DNA from: Gammaproteobacteria bacterium
GTDB lineage: Bacteria > Pseudomonadota > Gammaproteobacteria > Pseudomonadales > Oleiphilaceae
NCBI GenBank assembly: GCA_002747055.1
Contig: PDSQ01000029.1
Location: 100,069 to 164,068, forward strand
Direction of reading: 5' to 3'
DNA: 64,000 nucleotides
The position numbers and the translations under genes were made by a program. Each line of letters starts with the position of its first letter. Positions within the stretch are counted from its first letter, which is position 1. Below the pieces are notes generated by a model. That model was not told the DNA's origin. It made no database searches and was given only the letters and a program-made list of their open reading frames with translations. Positions 1 through 8,016 of the stretch are shown here, one piece after another.

Positions 1-319
1 TCTGATAGTCAATATTTGCCTGTTCAAGGCGTCGGATCTGCTCGCCAATGGCCCCATAAAGCGAAGGATCACCGCATTGCAGCCTGGCGACGTCCTTGCC
101 TTCGGCATCGGCTTTTTTGATATGCTGAACAATAGTGTCCAAATCCAAAGACGCGGTATCCACTATTAGTTCCGCCTTGTCTGCCACTGACTTCAGTACC
201 TCTTTCGGTATCAGGGAACCGGCATATAAAATCACAGGGCAGTGTTCCAGTATACGCTGCCCTTTTAACGTCATCAGCTCCGGGTCACCCGGGCCGGCAC
301 CAATAAAAAAGACGGTCAT
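1..319 (-). CDS. cobM: Precorrin-4 C11-methyltransferase CobM (partial, runs off left edge)
   Basis: The ORF track misses this gene because its stop lies outside the window. The minus-strand frame from the ATG at 319 reads MTVFFIGAGPGDPELMTLKGQ, the signature SAM-binding start of the cobalamin methyltransferase family, and continues with LYAGSLIPKEVL and LQCGDPSLYGAIGEQ, which are typical of CobM/CbiF. The enzyme methylates C11 of (cobalt-)precorrin-4. About 106 of some 250 residues are present. The ATG overlaps the cobJ stop as ATGA, so it is the fifteenth gene of the cobalamin operon, which continues to the left. Confidence 0.93.
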   Translation of the reverse strand, partial: MTVFFIGAGPGDPELMTLKGQRILEHCPVILYAGSLIPKEVLKSVADKAELIVDTASLDLDTIVQHIKKADAEGKDVARLQCGDPSLYGAIGEQIRRLEQANIDYQ

Positions 320-1107
320 AGTTTTTTCTTATAGCCTCTTGGTGTATAAATCCACTCTTTGTTGCTAGTCACGATATGTCTGGATTCGCCGTTACCAACG
401 CAAACCAACGTAAACATATCGACGTCTTTTGCATCCAGTTTGTTTAATGTTGTGATAGTGATCGACTCGTCTTGCCGAGTCAATTGACGACCTAGAACGA
501 CAGGCGTCGCTGCTGGCCGATATTGCAATAAAATATCTCGCGCATGATTGAGTTGCCAATCCCGCTTTCTAGATACCGGGTTGTAAAACGAGATAACGAA
601 GTCTCCCTGGCCCGCACTATGAATGCGTTTTTCGATGGTCACCCAGGGCGTTAACAAATCAGACAACGAAATTGTGCAGAAATCATGGCCAAGCATGGCT
701 CCGACACGGCTTGCGACGGCTTGCATGGCCGAAATACCGGGTATCACGTCAATATCGATAGCCAGCCATTCAGGATGATCCAATGGCTGGTTTTGCGCTT
801 GCTTCAGAAGCTGTCGATCCAATAACTCGAATACCAGTGTCGCCATGGCGTAAATACCGATATCCCCGCTCGACACCAGGGCTGTCGTTTTACCGCCTGC
901 CGCCAGTTCCAGTGCCAGCTTCGCCCGGGCGGTTTCTTCCCCTAAAGGTAATTCGTGATGTCGCTTGCCCGCACAGACTTCGCCTAACAGATTCAGATAC
1001 AGGCCATATGCCACCAGATCCGAGCTGGCTCGAATGGCTGCAAGTGCCTTCGGAGCGATCAGCAAAGGATCACCGGGGCCGATTCCCACTAAAAACAACT
1101 GAGTCAT
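316..1107 (-). CDS. cobJ: Precorrin-3B C17-methyltransferase CobJ
   Basis: A 263-residue tetrapyrrole methylase with the family start FLVGIGPGDP at residues 5-14. CobJ-type motifs are LVSSGDIGIYAM, IDVIPGISAMQAVASRVGA and FVISFYNPVSRKRDWQL. It methylates C17 and drives ring contraction in (cobalt-)precorrin-3 chemistry. There is no C-terminal ferredoxin or nitrite-reductase-like extension, so this is the simple CobJ/CbiH form. It starts 57 bases after cbiG, behind an AGGAAC ribosome site, and ends in a 4-base overlap with cobM. Confidence 0.95.
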   Translation of the reverse strand: MTQLFLVGIGPGDPLLIAPKALAAIRASSDLVAYGLYLNLLGEVCAGKRHHELPLGEETARAKLALELAAGGKTTALVSSGDIGIYAMATLVFELLDRQLLKQAQNQPLDHPEWLAIDIDVIPGISAMQAVASRVGAMLGHDFCTISLSDLLTPWVTIEKRIHSAGQGDFVISFYNPVSRKRDWQLNHARDILLQYRPAATPVVLGRQLTRQDESITITTLNKLDAKDVDMFTLVCVGNGESRHIVTSNKEWIYTPRGYKKKL

Positions 1108-1163
1108 ATCTGGTTTAGTTCCTGCCTGTCGTTGCGGACTGGTTTATCGTTACATCCTGTTTT

Positions 1164-1979
1164 TTATACATTCTGCTCCTGTTGCCCGGTTCGCCAGGTA
1201 CGGGCAAAACTGCGGGCAATCGAACAAGTGGCATTGCTGGTTTTCTGTTTCGTCAATACCAATTCGGCGGGCGCCGAGGTCGCCTGCTGAGCCGAATACA
1301 ATGCCGCCGATTCGGCAACCCCATAAACACCGAGCAGATTGTAAAGATAGTCGGATTTCTCACTTAATTGCGACTCGACGCTGACCAACTGCTCCTTGCT
1401 CCAGGTGGAATAGGGTATTGCCAGAGATTGGGCCAGATCGATCAATCCCTTCTCATCGGATTTGATATCAATACTGGCAATGCCGCCGATCTGGGACAAA
1501 TGCAGGTTTTTCTGTGCCAGGCATCGCTCCAGCAAAGTGCGCAGCTCGGATTCGGGACACTGTCGTTCGCAACCCATACCAACCATATAAACCGGCTTCA
1601 GGTATGTATCGGCTGTTGTCACAACCAGTTGCGCCTCCAGTTTTTCGGCAATCATGCGCCCCCACTCATTGGCACCCCCCTGGTGCCCGGACAATAACGG
1701 CACGACGAACTGACCTCGTTCGTCCAGCACCAGCACGGCTGGATCTGTATATTTGCTGACCAGTACCGGCGCCAGTGTTCGTATGACGATACCGGTGGCG
1801 CAAATAAAAATCTGTCGTTCGCCGGAACAAAACGAATCCTGCACGGTTTGGGCAAAGGGTTGGGGCCTGTAACAGACAGCGATTGCGTTGTCCTGCTGAT
1901 CAGGCTCAGATGCCAGAATAGCTGCCAATCGTTCCGCCAAACACAGCCCGGCTTCTGTCAACGCAAATACTTTAGTCAC
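1164..1979 (-). CDS. cbiG: Cobalt-precorrin-5A hydrolase CbiG
   Basis: A 271-residue protein. The N-terminal and central regions carry the CbiG signatures IFICATGIVIRTLAPVL and VVPLLSGHQGGANEWGRMIA, and the C-terminal part has the CobE-like motif YMVGMGCERQCPESELRTLLE. CbiG opens the delta-lactone and removes the C20 fragment as acetaldehyde in the cobalt-early pathway. It is shorter than some CbiG proteins (about 350 residues) but keeps both parts. It overlaps the cobI stop by 4 bases. Its presence, with CbiD, indicates that cobalt is in the ring by this step. Confidence 0.92.
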   Translation of the reverse strand: MTKVFALTEAGLCLAERLAAILASEPDQQDNAIAVCYRPQPFAQTVQDSFCSGERQIFICATGIVIRTLAPVLVSKYTDPAVLVLDERGQFVVPLLSGHQGGANEWGRMIAEKLEAQLVVTTADTYLKPVYMVGMGCERQCPESELRTLLERCLAQKNLHLSQIGGIASIDIKSDEKGLIDLAQSLAIPYSTWSKEQLVSVESQLSEKSDYLYNLLGVYGVAESAALYSAQQATSAPAELVLTKQKTSNATCSIARSFARTWRTGQQEQNV

Positions 1980-2749
1980 TGGTTACGCGCCTCTACAGGC
2001 AAAACGACAAACAACGAAAAATACGGCCCCGGTTCCGATGCTAGTTGCGTCACGTCAGTCACCACGTTCTGGTTATCTCGCCCAATATATTCAAGATAAG
2101 TCGCATCGGCTGATCTTCCGGTGATCTCCAGCAGTTTCAAAATCCTGGGTCGGGCCTGGCCTGCTTTCATAATAACCACGCTGTCATGCTGTCTCAACGC
2201 CTGTTCTATTTGCTGATCCTGGTGCTGTCCGCTGACCACGACACAGGATTCCTTCAGCATCACAAGTGGTTGCAAGACAACACTGGCGGCGGCATTGACG
2301 GACGAAATACCTGGAATGACCTGACAGGGATACTCATCCTGAATCAGCTCAAGCAAATAGCCAAAAGAGCCAAAAAACAGAGGATCGCCTTCACACAGAA
2401 AAACCACATCCTGACCTGAGTTCAATACGTTTTTTATGCGATCTGCGGCACGCTGATAGGCTGTATTCGCCATGGTGCGATCTTTAGCCATGAGTATGTC
2501 AATCGCAATATCGTCTTGTCGATGCTCTGGTATAGCCGCAAAATAGCCTTGCCGTTCCGCCAGCGCCAGTCTGGCAATGGTCTTTGCCTGTGAACCATGG
2601 CTTTTCGAAACAAGATAACTTACTACCGGCGCAGTTTTTATCAGGTTGAAGGCTTTTATCGTCAATAAATCCGGATCGCCCGGGCCTACGCCAACACCAT
2701 AAAAAATGCCGCTTCTACGACTGGCCACTGCATACTTTTGCTCAGTCAT
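1976..2749 (-). CDS. cobI: Precorrin-2 C20-methyltransferase CobI
   Basis: A 257-residue tetrapyrrole methylase. It has the SAM-binding motif GVGVGPGDPDLLTIKA near residues 18-33, then VVFLCEGDPLFFGSFGYLLE and CQVIPGISSVNAAAS, which fit CobI/CbiL. It transfers a methyl group to C20 of (cobalt-)precorrin-2. The start overlaps the end of cobL by 8 bases, and the stop overlaps cbiG as ATGA, so translation of the three genes is probably coupled. The family assignment is firm. Whether the substrate already contains cobalt cannot be read from sequence alone. Confidence 0.94.
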   Translation of the reverse strand: MTEQKYAVASRRSGIFYGVGVGPGDPDLLTIKAFNLIKTAPVVSYLVSKSHGSQAKTIARLALAERQGYFAAIPEHRQDDIAIDILMAKDRTMANTAYQRAADRIKNVLNSGQDVVFLCEGDPLFFGSFGYLLELIQDEYPCQVIPGISSVNAAASVVLQPLVMLKESCVVVSGQHQDQQIEQALRQHDSVVIMKAGQARPRILKLLEITGRSADATYLEYIGRDNQNVVTDVTQLASEPGPYFSLFVVLPVEARNQ

Positions 2750-4043
2750 CGGCTAAATCCTGTAGTTTGACCAGCTTATAGAGTGTCACTGGCAGGTGTG
2801 GTCGGTAATACAGGTCGCCGGCCAGCGTTTCACCGCGACTCACCGCAATTTCAAGCGTCTCGAAAACGACTGTCTGGCTGGTCGGTTGCCTGAACCGGGA
2901 GTGATAAAACCCGTATAGCTGTTGCCGGGTCGGTTCAGTCACCGCACTCGCCACGATAATTCCACCCGGCACCAGTCGCTGCCAAACCAGGTCAAGTATT
3001 TCGGGTAATTCGCCACCACTGCCGCCAATAAAGACCTTGTTCGCCAAAGGCAGGCCGTGACAGATTTCCGGTGCTCTGCCGGCAACGATATGCAGGTTAC
3101 TGTCAACCCCAAAGCGTTGTCGATTTTGCTGCAAACAGGCAATGCGCTCCGGATGATGTTCGATACCATAAACCTGTGCGCCTTGCCCCCGTTCTCTGCT
3201 CCAAAACGCAAGCTCTATCGCGACTCCACCGCAGCCTGCCCCAATATCCCAGATACAATCAACTGGCGAAGGTTGCAGCCAGGATAAAATGGCCAATCGA
3301 ACCTCGCGTTTGGTCATCATCCCCTTACCGGCAGATTTATCGGTGACAAACCGGCTGTCTGAAATACCGGGAAACTGTGGAATATAGCCGGTCGATTCCA
3401 GAGTCTGCAAACAGACCACATTTAACGGATCGAAAAGTTGCTGGCGCGCCGCTCCATCAACAAGCTCAACCAGGGAAAACTGACGCACCCGCTCATTCGT
3501 ATAGCCCAGCTTTTCGCAGACAGTCAGCAACGCAGATTCAAAGCCACGCTGAAAACACACTCTAGCGATGGCTTGCGCAGAACTGTGCTGATCAGTCAGC
3601 AAAACATAACGTTTATTCGGTTGCAGCCTGGCTACCAGCGTGTCCGGTGGCCGACCATGCAATGAAATCACCTCAACATCCTGCAATGACCAGCCCAGGC
3701 GATGACAGGCCACTTGGATACTGGATAGGCCTGGATAAAAAGACACTTGATGCTGATCCGGAAAGGTATTTTGTACCCATTTGCCGATACCAAAAAACAA
3801 CGGATCACCGGAAGCCAGCAAAGCGATGGATTCACCTTGTTTTAAATAGATAGCCAATTGTTTTTGCAGTACCAAAAGTTTTGGCAATAGCTCGATACGC
3901 TGATTATCGGACAGCCAGCGGCGAACTGTATGTAATTGCCTTTCGGCACCAATTACACGATCTGCCGATTGCAACGCAACCAGAGCCGGCCGATCCAGAT
4001 TCGCCTGTTCCGCAACACCAAGACCAATCACATGCAAGGGCAT
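2742..4043 (-). CDS. cobL: Bifunctional precorrin-6Y C5,15-methyltransferase/decarboxylase CobL (CbiE-CbiT fusion)
   Basis: The track starts this ORF eight codons early. The ATG at 4043 (MPLHVIGLGV) shares one base with the cobH stop (TGATG) and begins at the conserved motif, giving 433 residues. The N-terminal half is a CbiE-type methylase (LLASGDPLFFGIG, VSFYPGLSSIQVACHRLG). The C-terminal half is a CbiT-type SAM domain with IWDIGAGCGGVAIELA near residue 260 and VFIGGSGGELPEIL. The fused enzyme methylates C5 and C15 and decarboxylates the C12 side chain. The next gene, cobI, overlaps it by 8 bases. Confidence 0.95.
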   Translation of the reverse strand: MPLHVIGLGVAEQANLDRPALVALQSADRVIGAERQLHTVRRWLSDNQRIELLPKLLVLQKQLAIYLKQGESIALLASGDPLFFGIGKWVQNTFPDQHQVSFYPGLSSIQVACHRLGWSLQDVEVISLHGRPPDTLVARLQPNKRYVLLTDQHSSAQAIARVCFQRGFESALLTVCEKLGYTNERVRQFSLVELVDGAARQQLFDPLNVVCLQTLESTGYIPQFPGISDSRFVTDKSAGKGMMTKREVRLAILSWLQPSPVDCIWDIGAGCGGVAIELAFWSRERGQGAQVYGIEHHPERIACLQQNRQRFGVDSNLHIVAGRAPEICHGLPLANKVFIGGSGGELPEILDLVWQRLVPGGIIVASAVTEPTRQQLYGFYHSRFRQPTSQTVVFETLEIAVSRGETLAGDLYYRPHLPVTLYKLVKLQDLADD

Positions 4044-4687
4044 CAATACCACTCTCCGTAATTGCATCGTAACAGTGCGTTACACGCCGCCGCCGTCACC
4101 GCACTGCCACCCTGTCGACCCGCCAGGGTGATACATTCGACCCCCAGTTCCCTATGGGCCTGCCAAAGTGCCTGCTTGGCTTCAGCGGCACCGACAAAGC
4201 CGACCGGCATGCCAATAATCAGTGAGGGCTGGTTAACCTCACCCTGCTCCAGCATTTCCAGCAGCCTGAACAACGCGGTCGGGGCATTGCCAATCAATAC
4301 CAGGCTGTTTTTCAAAAAGGGTTGCCAGGCGGTTAACGCCGCCATCGAACGGGTCTCAGCGCGTTTTTTTGCGCGTGCTATCGTGTCACTATCATTGACA
4401 AAACACATCGGCTCACGTCTGACCATACGCTTGGTAATGCCTTGTTTTACCATCTCAACGTCGCACAAGATCGGTCGGTTCTGCCGCAACGCAGCGCAGC
4501 CTTGTTTACAGGCATCAGCGCTAAACAATACCTTTTCGGCCAGTTCCGGCATAGCCAGACTATGCACAATGCGCATCACTACCTGTTGTTCTGTTTTATC
4601 GAAACGATCCAGATCGATAAGCTGCCGAATCATCCGGAAACTTTGACGTTCTATCGCTCCAGGCTCTGCCTGATAATCATAAGGCAT
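4043..4687 (-). CDS. cobH: Precorrin-8X methylmutase CobH
   Basis: A 214-residue protein of the CobH/CbiC family, which moves the methyl group from C11 to C12 to yield (hydrogeno)cobyrinate. Visible motifs are RIVHSLAMPELAEKVLFS with the expected catalytic histidine, LIGNAPTALFRLLEML, PSLIIGMPVGFVGAAEAKQAL and the C-terminal ITLAGRQGGSAVTAAACNALL. Length is normal for the family. The start overlaps the end of cobK by 11 bases and the stop shares one base with cobL. Confidence 0.96.
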   Translation of the reverse strand: MPYDYQAEPGAIERQSFRMIRQLIDLDRFDKTEQQVVMRIVHSLAMPELAEKVLFSADACKQGCAALRQNRPILCDVEMVKQGITKRMVRREPMCFVNDSDTIARAKKRAETRSMAALTAWQPFLKNSLVLIGNAPTALFRLLEMLEQGEVNQPSLIIGMPVGFVGAAEAKQALWQAHRELGVECITLAGRQGGSAVTAAACNALLRCNYGEWY

Positions 4688-5516
4688 GATGATTTCCTAT
4701 ATCCAGGTCGACTGGATGGGTTTTAGAATTGTGCAGATAGCGAGATTGATAAAGCACATTTGCCAGATAGACCAGGCATTGATCGATGGAATTAAAACAC
4801 GGATCAACCGGCGGCAATACAGGTCGATTTTGCATGATGACCGCAACACCCAACTCCCGTGCCGCTGTCAGCTTGGCTCGCGTGGCATCGCCGCCGCTGT
4901 TTTTGGTCACCAGACAATCTATGGCATTGGTTTTTAGCAAGCGTCTTTCAGACTCGACATCAAAAGGCCCGGTGGCCTGAATCCAAATCATATTTTCAGG
5001 TAACGCGATCGATAATGGTGTGGCGGTGCGCAATAACAACTTGCCTGATTTTTTCGTCGAAATAACGTCAGTTAGCCGTGTTAACTTATCCTGATCAAGC
5101 TGGCCAACAGTGAGTAAAATACGCGTAAAATCGACACTCTTGTCAACCACCTCGGCCCAGGATGACACCGGCAACCAATGGTCGTCCGGTTCAGCGATCC
5201 AGGGATCACGCAAAAAACGCCAATAGGGTAACGCCATCGCTTGGCATACCTGCATCGCTGTCAGGCTAATTTTGACCGCATAGGGATGGGTCATATCCAG
5301 AACAGCATGAATCCCGGCAGACGCTATATACGCCGCAAGACCACCATATTGTGTAAAACCACCGGAAATCACCAGGCAGGGTACATCAGGCTGTCGCACC
5401 AGGCCGGCGACACTGTAAACCAGGGTATGTTGCTGGTGATCGAACAAAGCCTGTCGATAAGCCCGTCGAGCAAACACACGGGCTTCATTAGTGCCACCAA
5501 GCAACAGAATATTCAT
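4677..5516 (-). CDS. cobK: Precorrin-6A reductase CobK
   Basis: A 279-residue NADPH-dependent reductase of the CobK/CbiJ family. It opens with MNILLLGGTNEARVFAR, a Rossmann-type start, and has VLDMTHPYAVKISLTAMQVCQ, ILLTVGQLDQ and DCLVTKNSGGDATRAKLTAARELGV, all typical of the family. It reduces the C18-C19 double bond of (cobalt-)precorrin-6A. The ATG at 5516 overlaps the cbiD stop as ATGA. The name CbiJ would suit equally if the pathway is cobalt-early. Confidence 0.93.
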   Translation of the reverse strand: MNILLLGGTNEARVFARRAYRQALFDHQQHTLVYSVAGLVRQPDVPCLVISGGFTQYGGLAAYIASAGIHAVLDMTHPYAVKISLTAMQVCQAMALPYWRFLRDPWIAEPDDHWLPVSSWAEVVDKSVDFTRILLTVGQLDQDKLTRLTDVISTKKSGKLLLRTATPLSIALPENMIWIQATGPFDVESERRLLKTNAIDCLVTKNSGGDATRAKLTAARELGVAVIMQNRPVLPPVDPCFNSIDQCLVYLANVLYQSRYLHNSKTHPVDLDIGNHHAL

Positions 5517-6631
5517 AATACCGCCTCAACAGCCGAACCAATCAACCAGCCTTGTCGGTCTACCGCAAACACTTCTAATGTCACCGCATTTTCTGGCCAC
5601 TTCCCGAGCACGCGTCGAGCTTGCCTGAGTGCCGCATTGCAGACTTCGTCACCAATGGCAATGTCAGCAGCCAGACAGAGTTGATACACCTGCATACTGG
5701 TATTGGCCTTGGCAATTTTGCTAAGCAAGTCTTTATCTGCATTCAGGGTGCTGGCAATTCGTGCCAACTGGTCAAAATCAATGGATGACGAGCGGCTATT
5801 CAAATCCATATGGCCATTGGCCAGTTTGCTGATTTTGCCAAAGCCACCACATATCGACACTTTCGGAACCGGAACTTTACGCAGATGCTTTAACAGAGCA
5901 CCAACAAAGTCGCCCATTTCAATCAGCGCCATGTCGTCCAGATTGTATCGGCTCTTGATAGCCGCTTCGCTGGTACTGCCCGTAGTGGCAGCGATGTGGC
6001 TCAATCCGTTGGCGTTGGCCACTTCAATGCCTTGCCGAATAGACGCAATATAAGCGGCACAGGAATAGGGCCTGACAATGCCAGTCGTGCCAAGAATGGA
6101 CAAGCCATCCAGAATGCCGAGCTTCGGGTTCATGGTTTTGCGTGCCAGACTTGCGCCGTTACACACACCCACGGCAACTTTGAAACCACCGGAATACCGA
6201 TATACCTCGCGCGCATTGCGCAGATGCGATTGCATCATCTGTCGTGGCACCGGATTGATCGCCGGCTCGCCTACATCGAGCACCAGACCTTTTCTGGTTA
6301 CTGTCCCAACTCCTGGTGCCGACAAAAATGTCACGCCCGGGTCAGCCACTAGATACAGCTCAACAAATACCCGTGCGCCATGGGTGACATCCGGGTCGTC
6401 ACCGGCGTTTTTAACGGTCGTCGTGCGAATACTTCGTTGTCTATCAAGGCATTCATAACTTTCGATTGGCAAGGATACCACTTTGCCTTTCGGCAAGGTG
6501 ATTTCGACCTTGTCCGGTCGTTTGCCCGCCAACAGCGCCTGAGCGGCAGCGACACAACAGGCGGTCGCACATGAACCTGTGGTCAAACCGGTGCGCAATG
6601 GACGTGGTATTTCACTACTTTCGGGCCACAT
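5513..6631 (-). CDS. cbiD: Cobalt-precorrin-5B C1-methyltransferase CbiD
   Basis: A 372-residue CbiD protein. The diagnostic start PLRTGLTTGSCATACCVAAAQALL covers residues 10-33, followed by RTTTVKNAGDDPDVTHGA, GVGTVTRKGLVLDVGEPAINPVPR and GILDGLSILGTTGIVRPYS. CbiD methylates C1 of cobalt-precorrin-5B and replaces CobF of the oxygen-dependent route. It starts 5 bases after the cbiA stop and ends in an ATGA overlap with cobK. Confidence 0.96.
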   Translation of the reverse strand: MWPESSEIPRPLRTGLTTGSCATACCVAAAQALLAGKRPDKVEITLPKGKVVSLPIESYECLDRQRSIRTTTVKNAGDDPDVTHGARVFVELYLVADPGVTFLSAPGVGTVTRKGLVLDVGEPAINPVPRQMMQSHLRNAREVYRYSGGFKVAVGVCNGASLARKTMNPKLGILDGLSILGTTGIVRPYSCAAYIASIRQGIEVANANGLSHIAATTGSTSEAAIKSRYNLDDMALIEMGDFVGALLKHLRKVPVPKVSICGGFGKISKLANGHMDLNSRSSSIDFDQLARIASTLNADKDLLSKIAKANTSMQVYQLCLAADIAIGDEVCNAALRQARRVLGKWPENAVTLEVFAVDRQGWLIGSAVEAVL

Positions 6632-6636
6632 GGCAA

Positions 6637-8016
6637 TTACCCGGGCGATCGCTCTTGACAGGATAAACCCTGTCCGCTGTTCAAAAAGAGCGCGGCAATG
6701 GCTTCAGGATTGGATGGAAAAAACAGGTGTAAATAACTGGCGGTCAAACTGCCGACTCGGTAAATGGCTTCACCCGGCGCAAGATGACGCTGCCTGCGAC
6801 AGTGCGCAACGGGTTCAGGTGTATTGGCACTTCGAGAACGATGGTGCGCGTGCCCCCTGACCTCGCCTTCCGGCAAACAGGCGGTCTGCATTCCCTGACA
6901 CCCCCGTTTACCGCACATGGCGCCCTCACCGGGCATCAATGCCGCCATCGGATAACAGTGATCATCCAGGTCGGTCAGCGTTTCCAGACAATACAAAAAA
7001 CCACCACACTCGGCCAATACAGGTTTGCCTGAGCGATGAAATTGTTGTACCGAAACGCGCATACTTTGATTCTGACCTAACATCCGGGCATATAGCTCGG
7101 GATAGCCCCCCGGCAACCAGAGCGCATCTGCCATCGGCACTGCCCGACCGGTAGAGGGAGAAAAAAATTGGTAACTTGCACCAAGCTGTTCCAGTAACTG
7201 TAAATTGGCATCATAAATAAAGCTGAAAGCGGCGTCCTTGGCGATGGCGATATGTCTGCCTGCCAACAGTTTGTCGGGTTTTACCAGTTCTGCCGAGCGA
7301 AACGAGACGGATGCGGGTGAATTCATCACGGGTTGGTCACCAATCAGCGCCGCGCCTTTTTCAAATCGAATTTCCAGCTCTTCAGGCACTTCGTCGGCCT
7401 GCACCAAACCAAGATGCCGTTGCGGCAACGCCACATCGCCATCTGCGGGAAAGGTTGCCAGCAAAGGCACATCCGGGGGCAGTGCTTCTCTGATCAATGC
7501 TTCGTGTCTTGTGGTACTGCAATAATTGGCAATCAACCCTGACACCTCGATATCTGATCGGTACCGGGCCAGACCGGTCGCAATCGCGCCCGCGGTTTGC
7601 GCTGTCCCTTTGACATTCAAGACAATAACCACGGGGATATTGAAGCGGGCCGCCAAATCCGCACTGGAAGGGGTGCCATCAAACAACCCCATTGCCCCTT
7701 CGACTATAATCAAATCCGCTTCCAGCGCCGCCTCGAATAGCTTTTGTCGACAATAGGCTTCGCCGGCCATCCATAGATCCAGCAGTTCAACCTGGTTTCC
7801 CGACGCTTGCGCCAGAATCTGCGGGTCAAGGTAATCCGGGCCAGTTTTGAACACCCGTACATGCTTGCCCTGGTTACGATACGCTCTGGCGATGGCCGCG
7901 GTTACCGTTGTCTTGCCTTCTCCGGAACTCGGCGCCACAAGAAAAATGGCCGGACAGGCTGCGACTGACGAGATGCCAGACATATGAGTGGTCGTGGTGT
8001 TCGTCATACCGTCCAT
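6637..8016 (-). CDS. cbiA: Cobyrinate a,c-diamide synthase (CobB/CbiA)
   Basis: A protein of up to 459 residues. An N-terminal P-loop (FLVAPSSGEGKTTVTAAIAR) and DethioB-synthase-like fold (IIVEGAMGLFDGTPSS) are followed by a class I glutamine amidotransferase half with the nucleophile region PVLAECGGFLYCLE near residue 345. It amidates side chains a and c using ATP and glutamine. The chlD stop lies inside the start region (GTATGACG), so the ATG at 8007, forming an ATGA overlap, is as likely as the one at 8016. The symbol cobB is used for the same protein in the oxygen-dependent pathway. Confidence 0.94.
   Translation of the reverse strand: MDGMTNTTTTHMSGISSVAACPAIFLVAPSSGEGKTTVTAAIARAYRNQGKHVRVFKTGPDYLDPQILAQASGNQVELLDLWMAGEAYCRQKLFEAALEADLIIVEGAMGLFDGTPSSADLAARFNIPVVIVLNVKGTAQTAGAIATGLARYRSDIEVSGLIANYCSTTRHEALIREALPPDVPLLATFPADGDVALPQRHLGLVQADEVPEELEIRFEKGAALIGDQPVMNSPASVSFRSAELVKPDKLLAGRHIAIAKDAAFSFIYDANLQLLEQLGASYQFFSPSTGRAVPMADALWLPGGYPELYARMLGQNQSMRVSVQQFHRSGKPVLAECGGFLYCLETLTDLDDHCYPMAALMPGEGAMCGKRGCQGMQTACLPEGEVRGHAHHRSRSANTPEPVAHCRRQRHLAPGEAIYRVGSLTASYLHLFFPSNPEAIAALFLNSGQGLSCQERSPG

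Noticed and set aside
4062-4646. 194-residue plus-strand ORF
   Set aside because: Antisense shadow of cobH, which has full family motifs on the minus strand.
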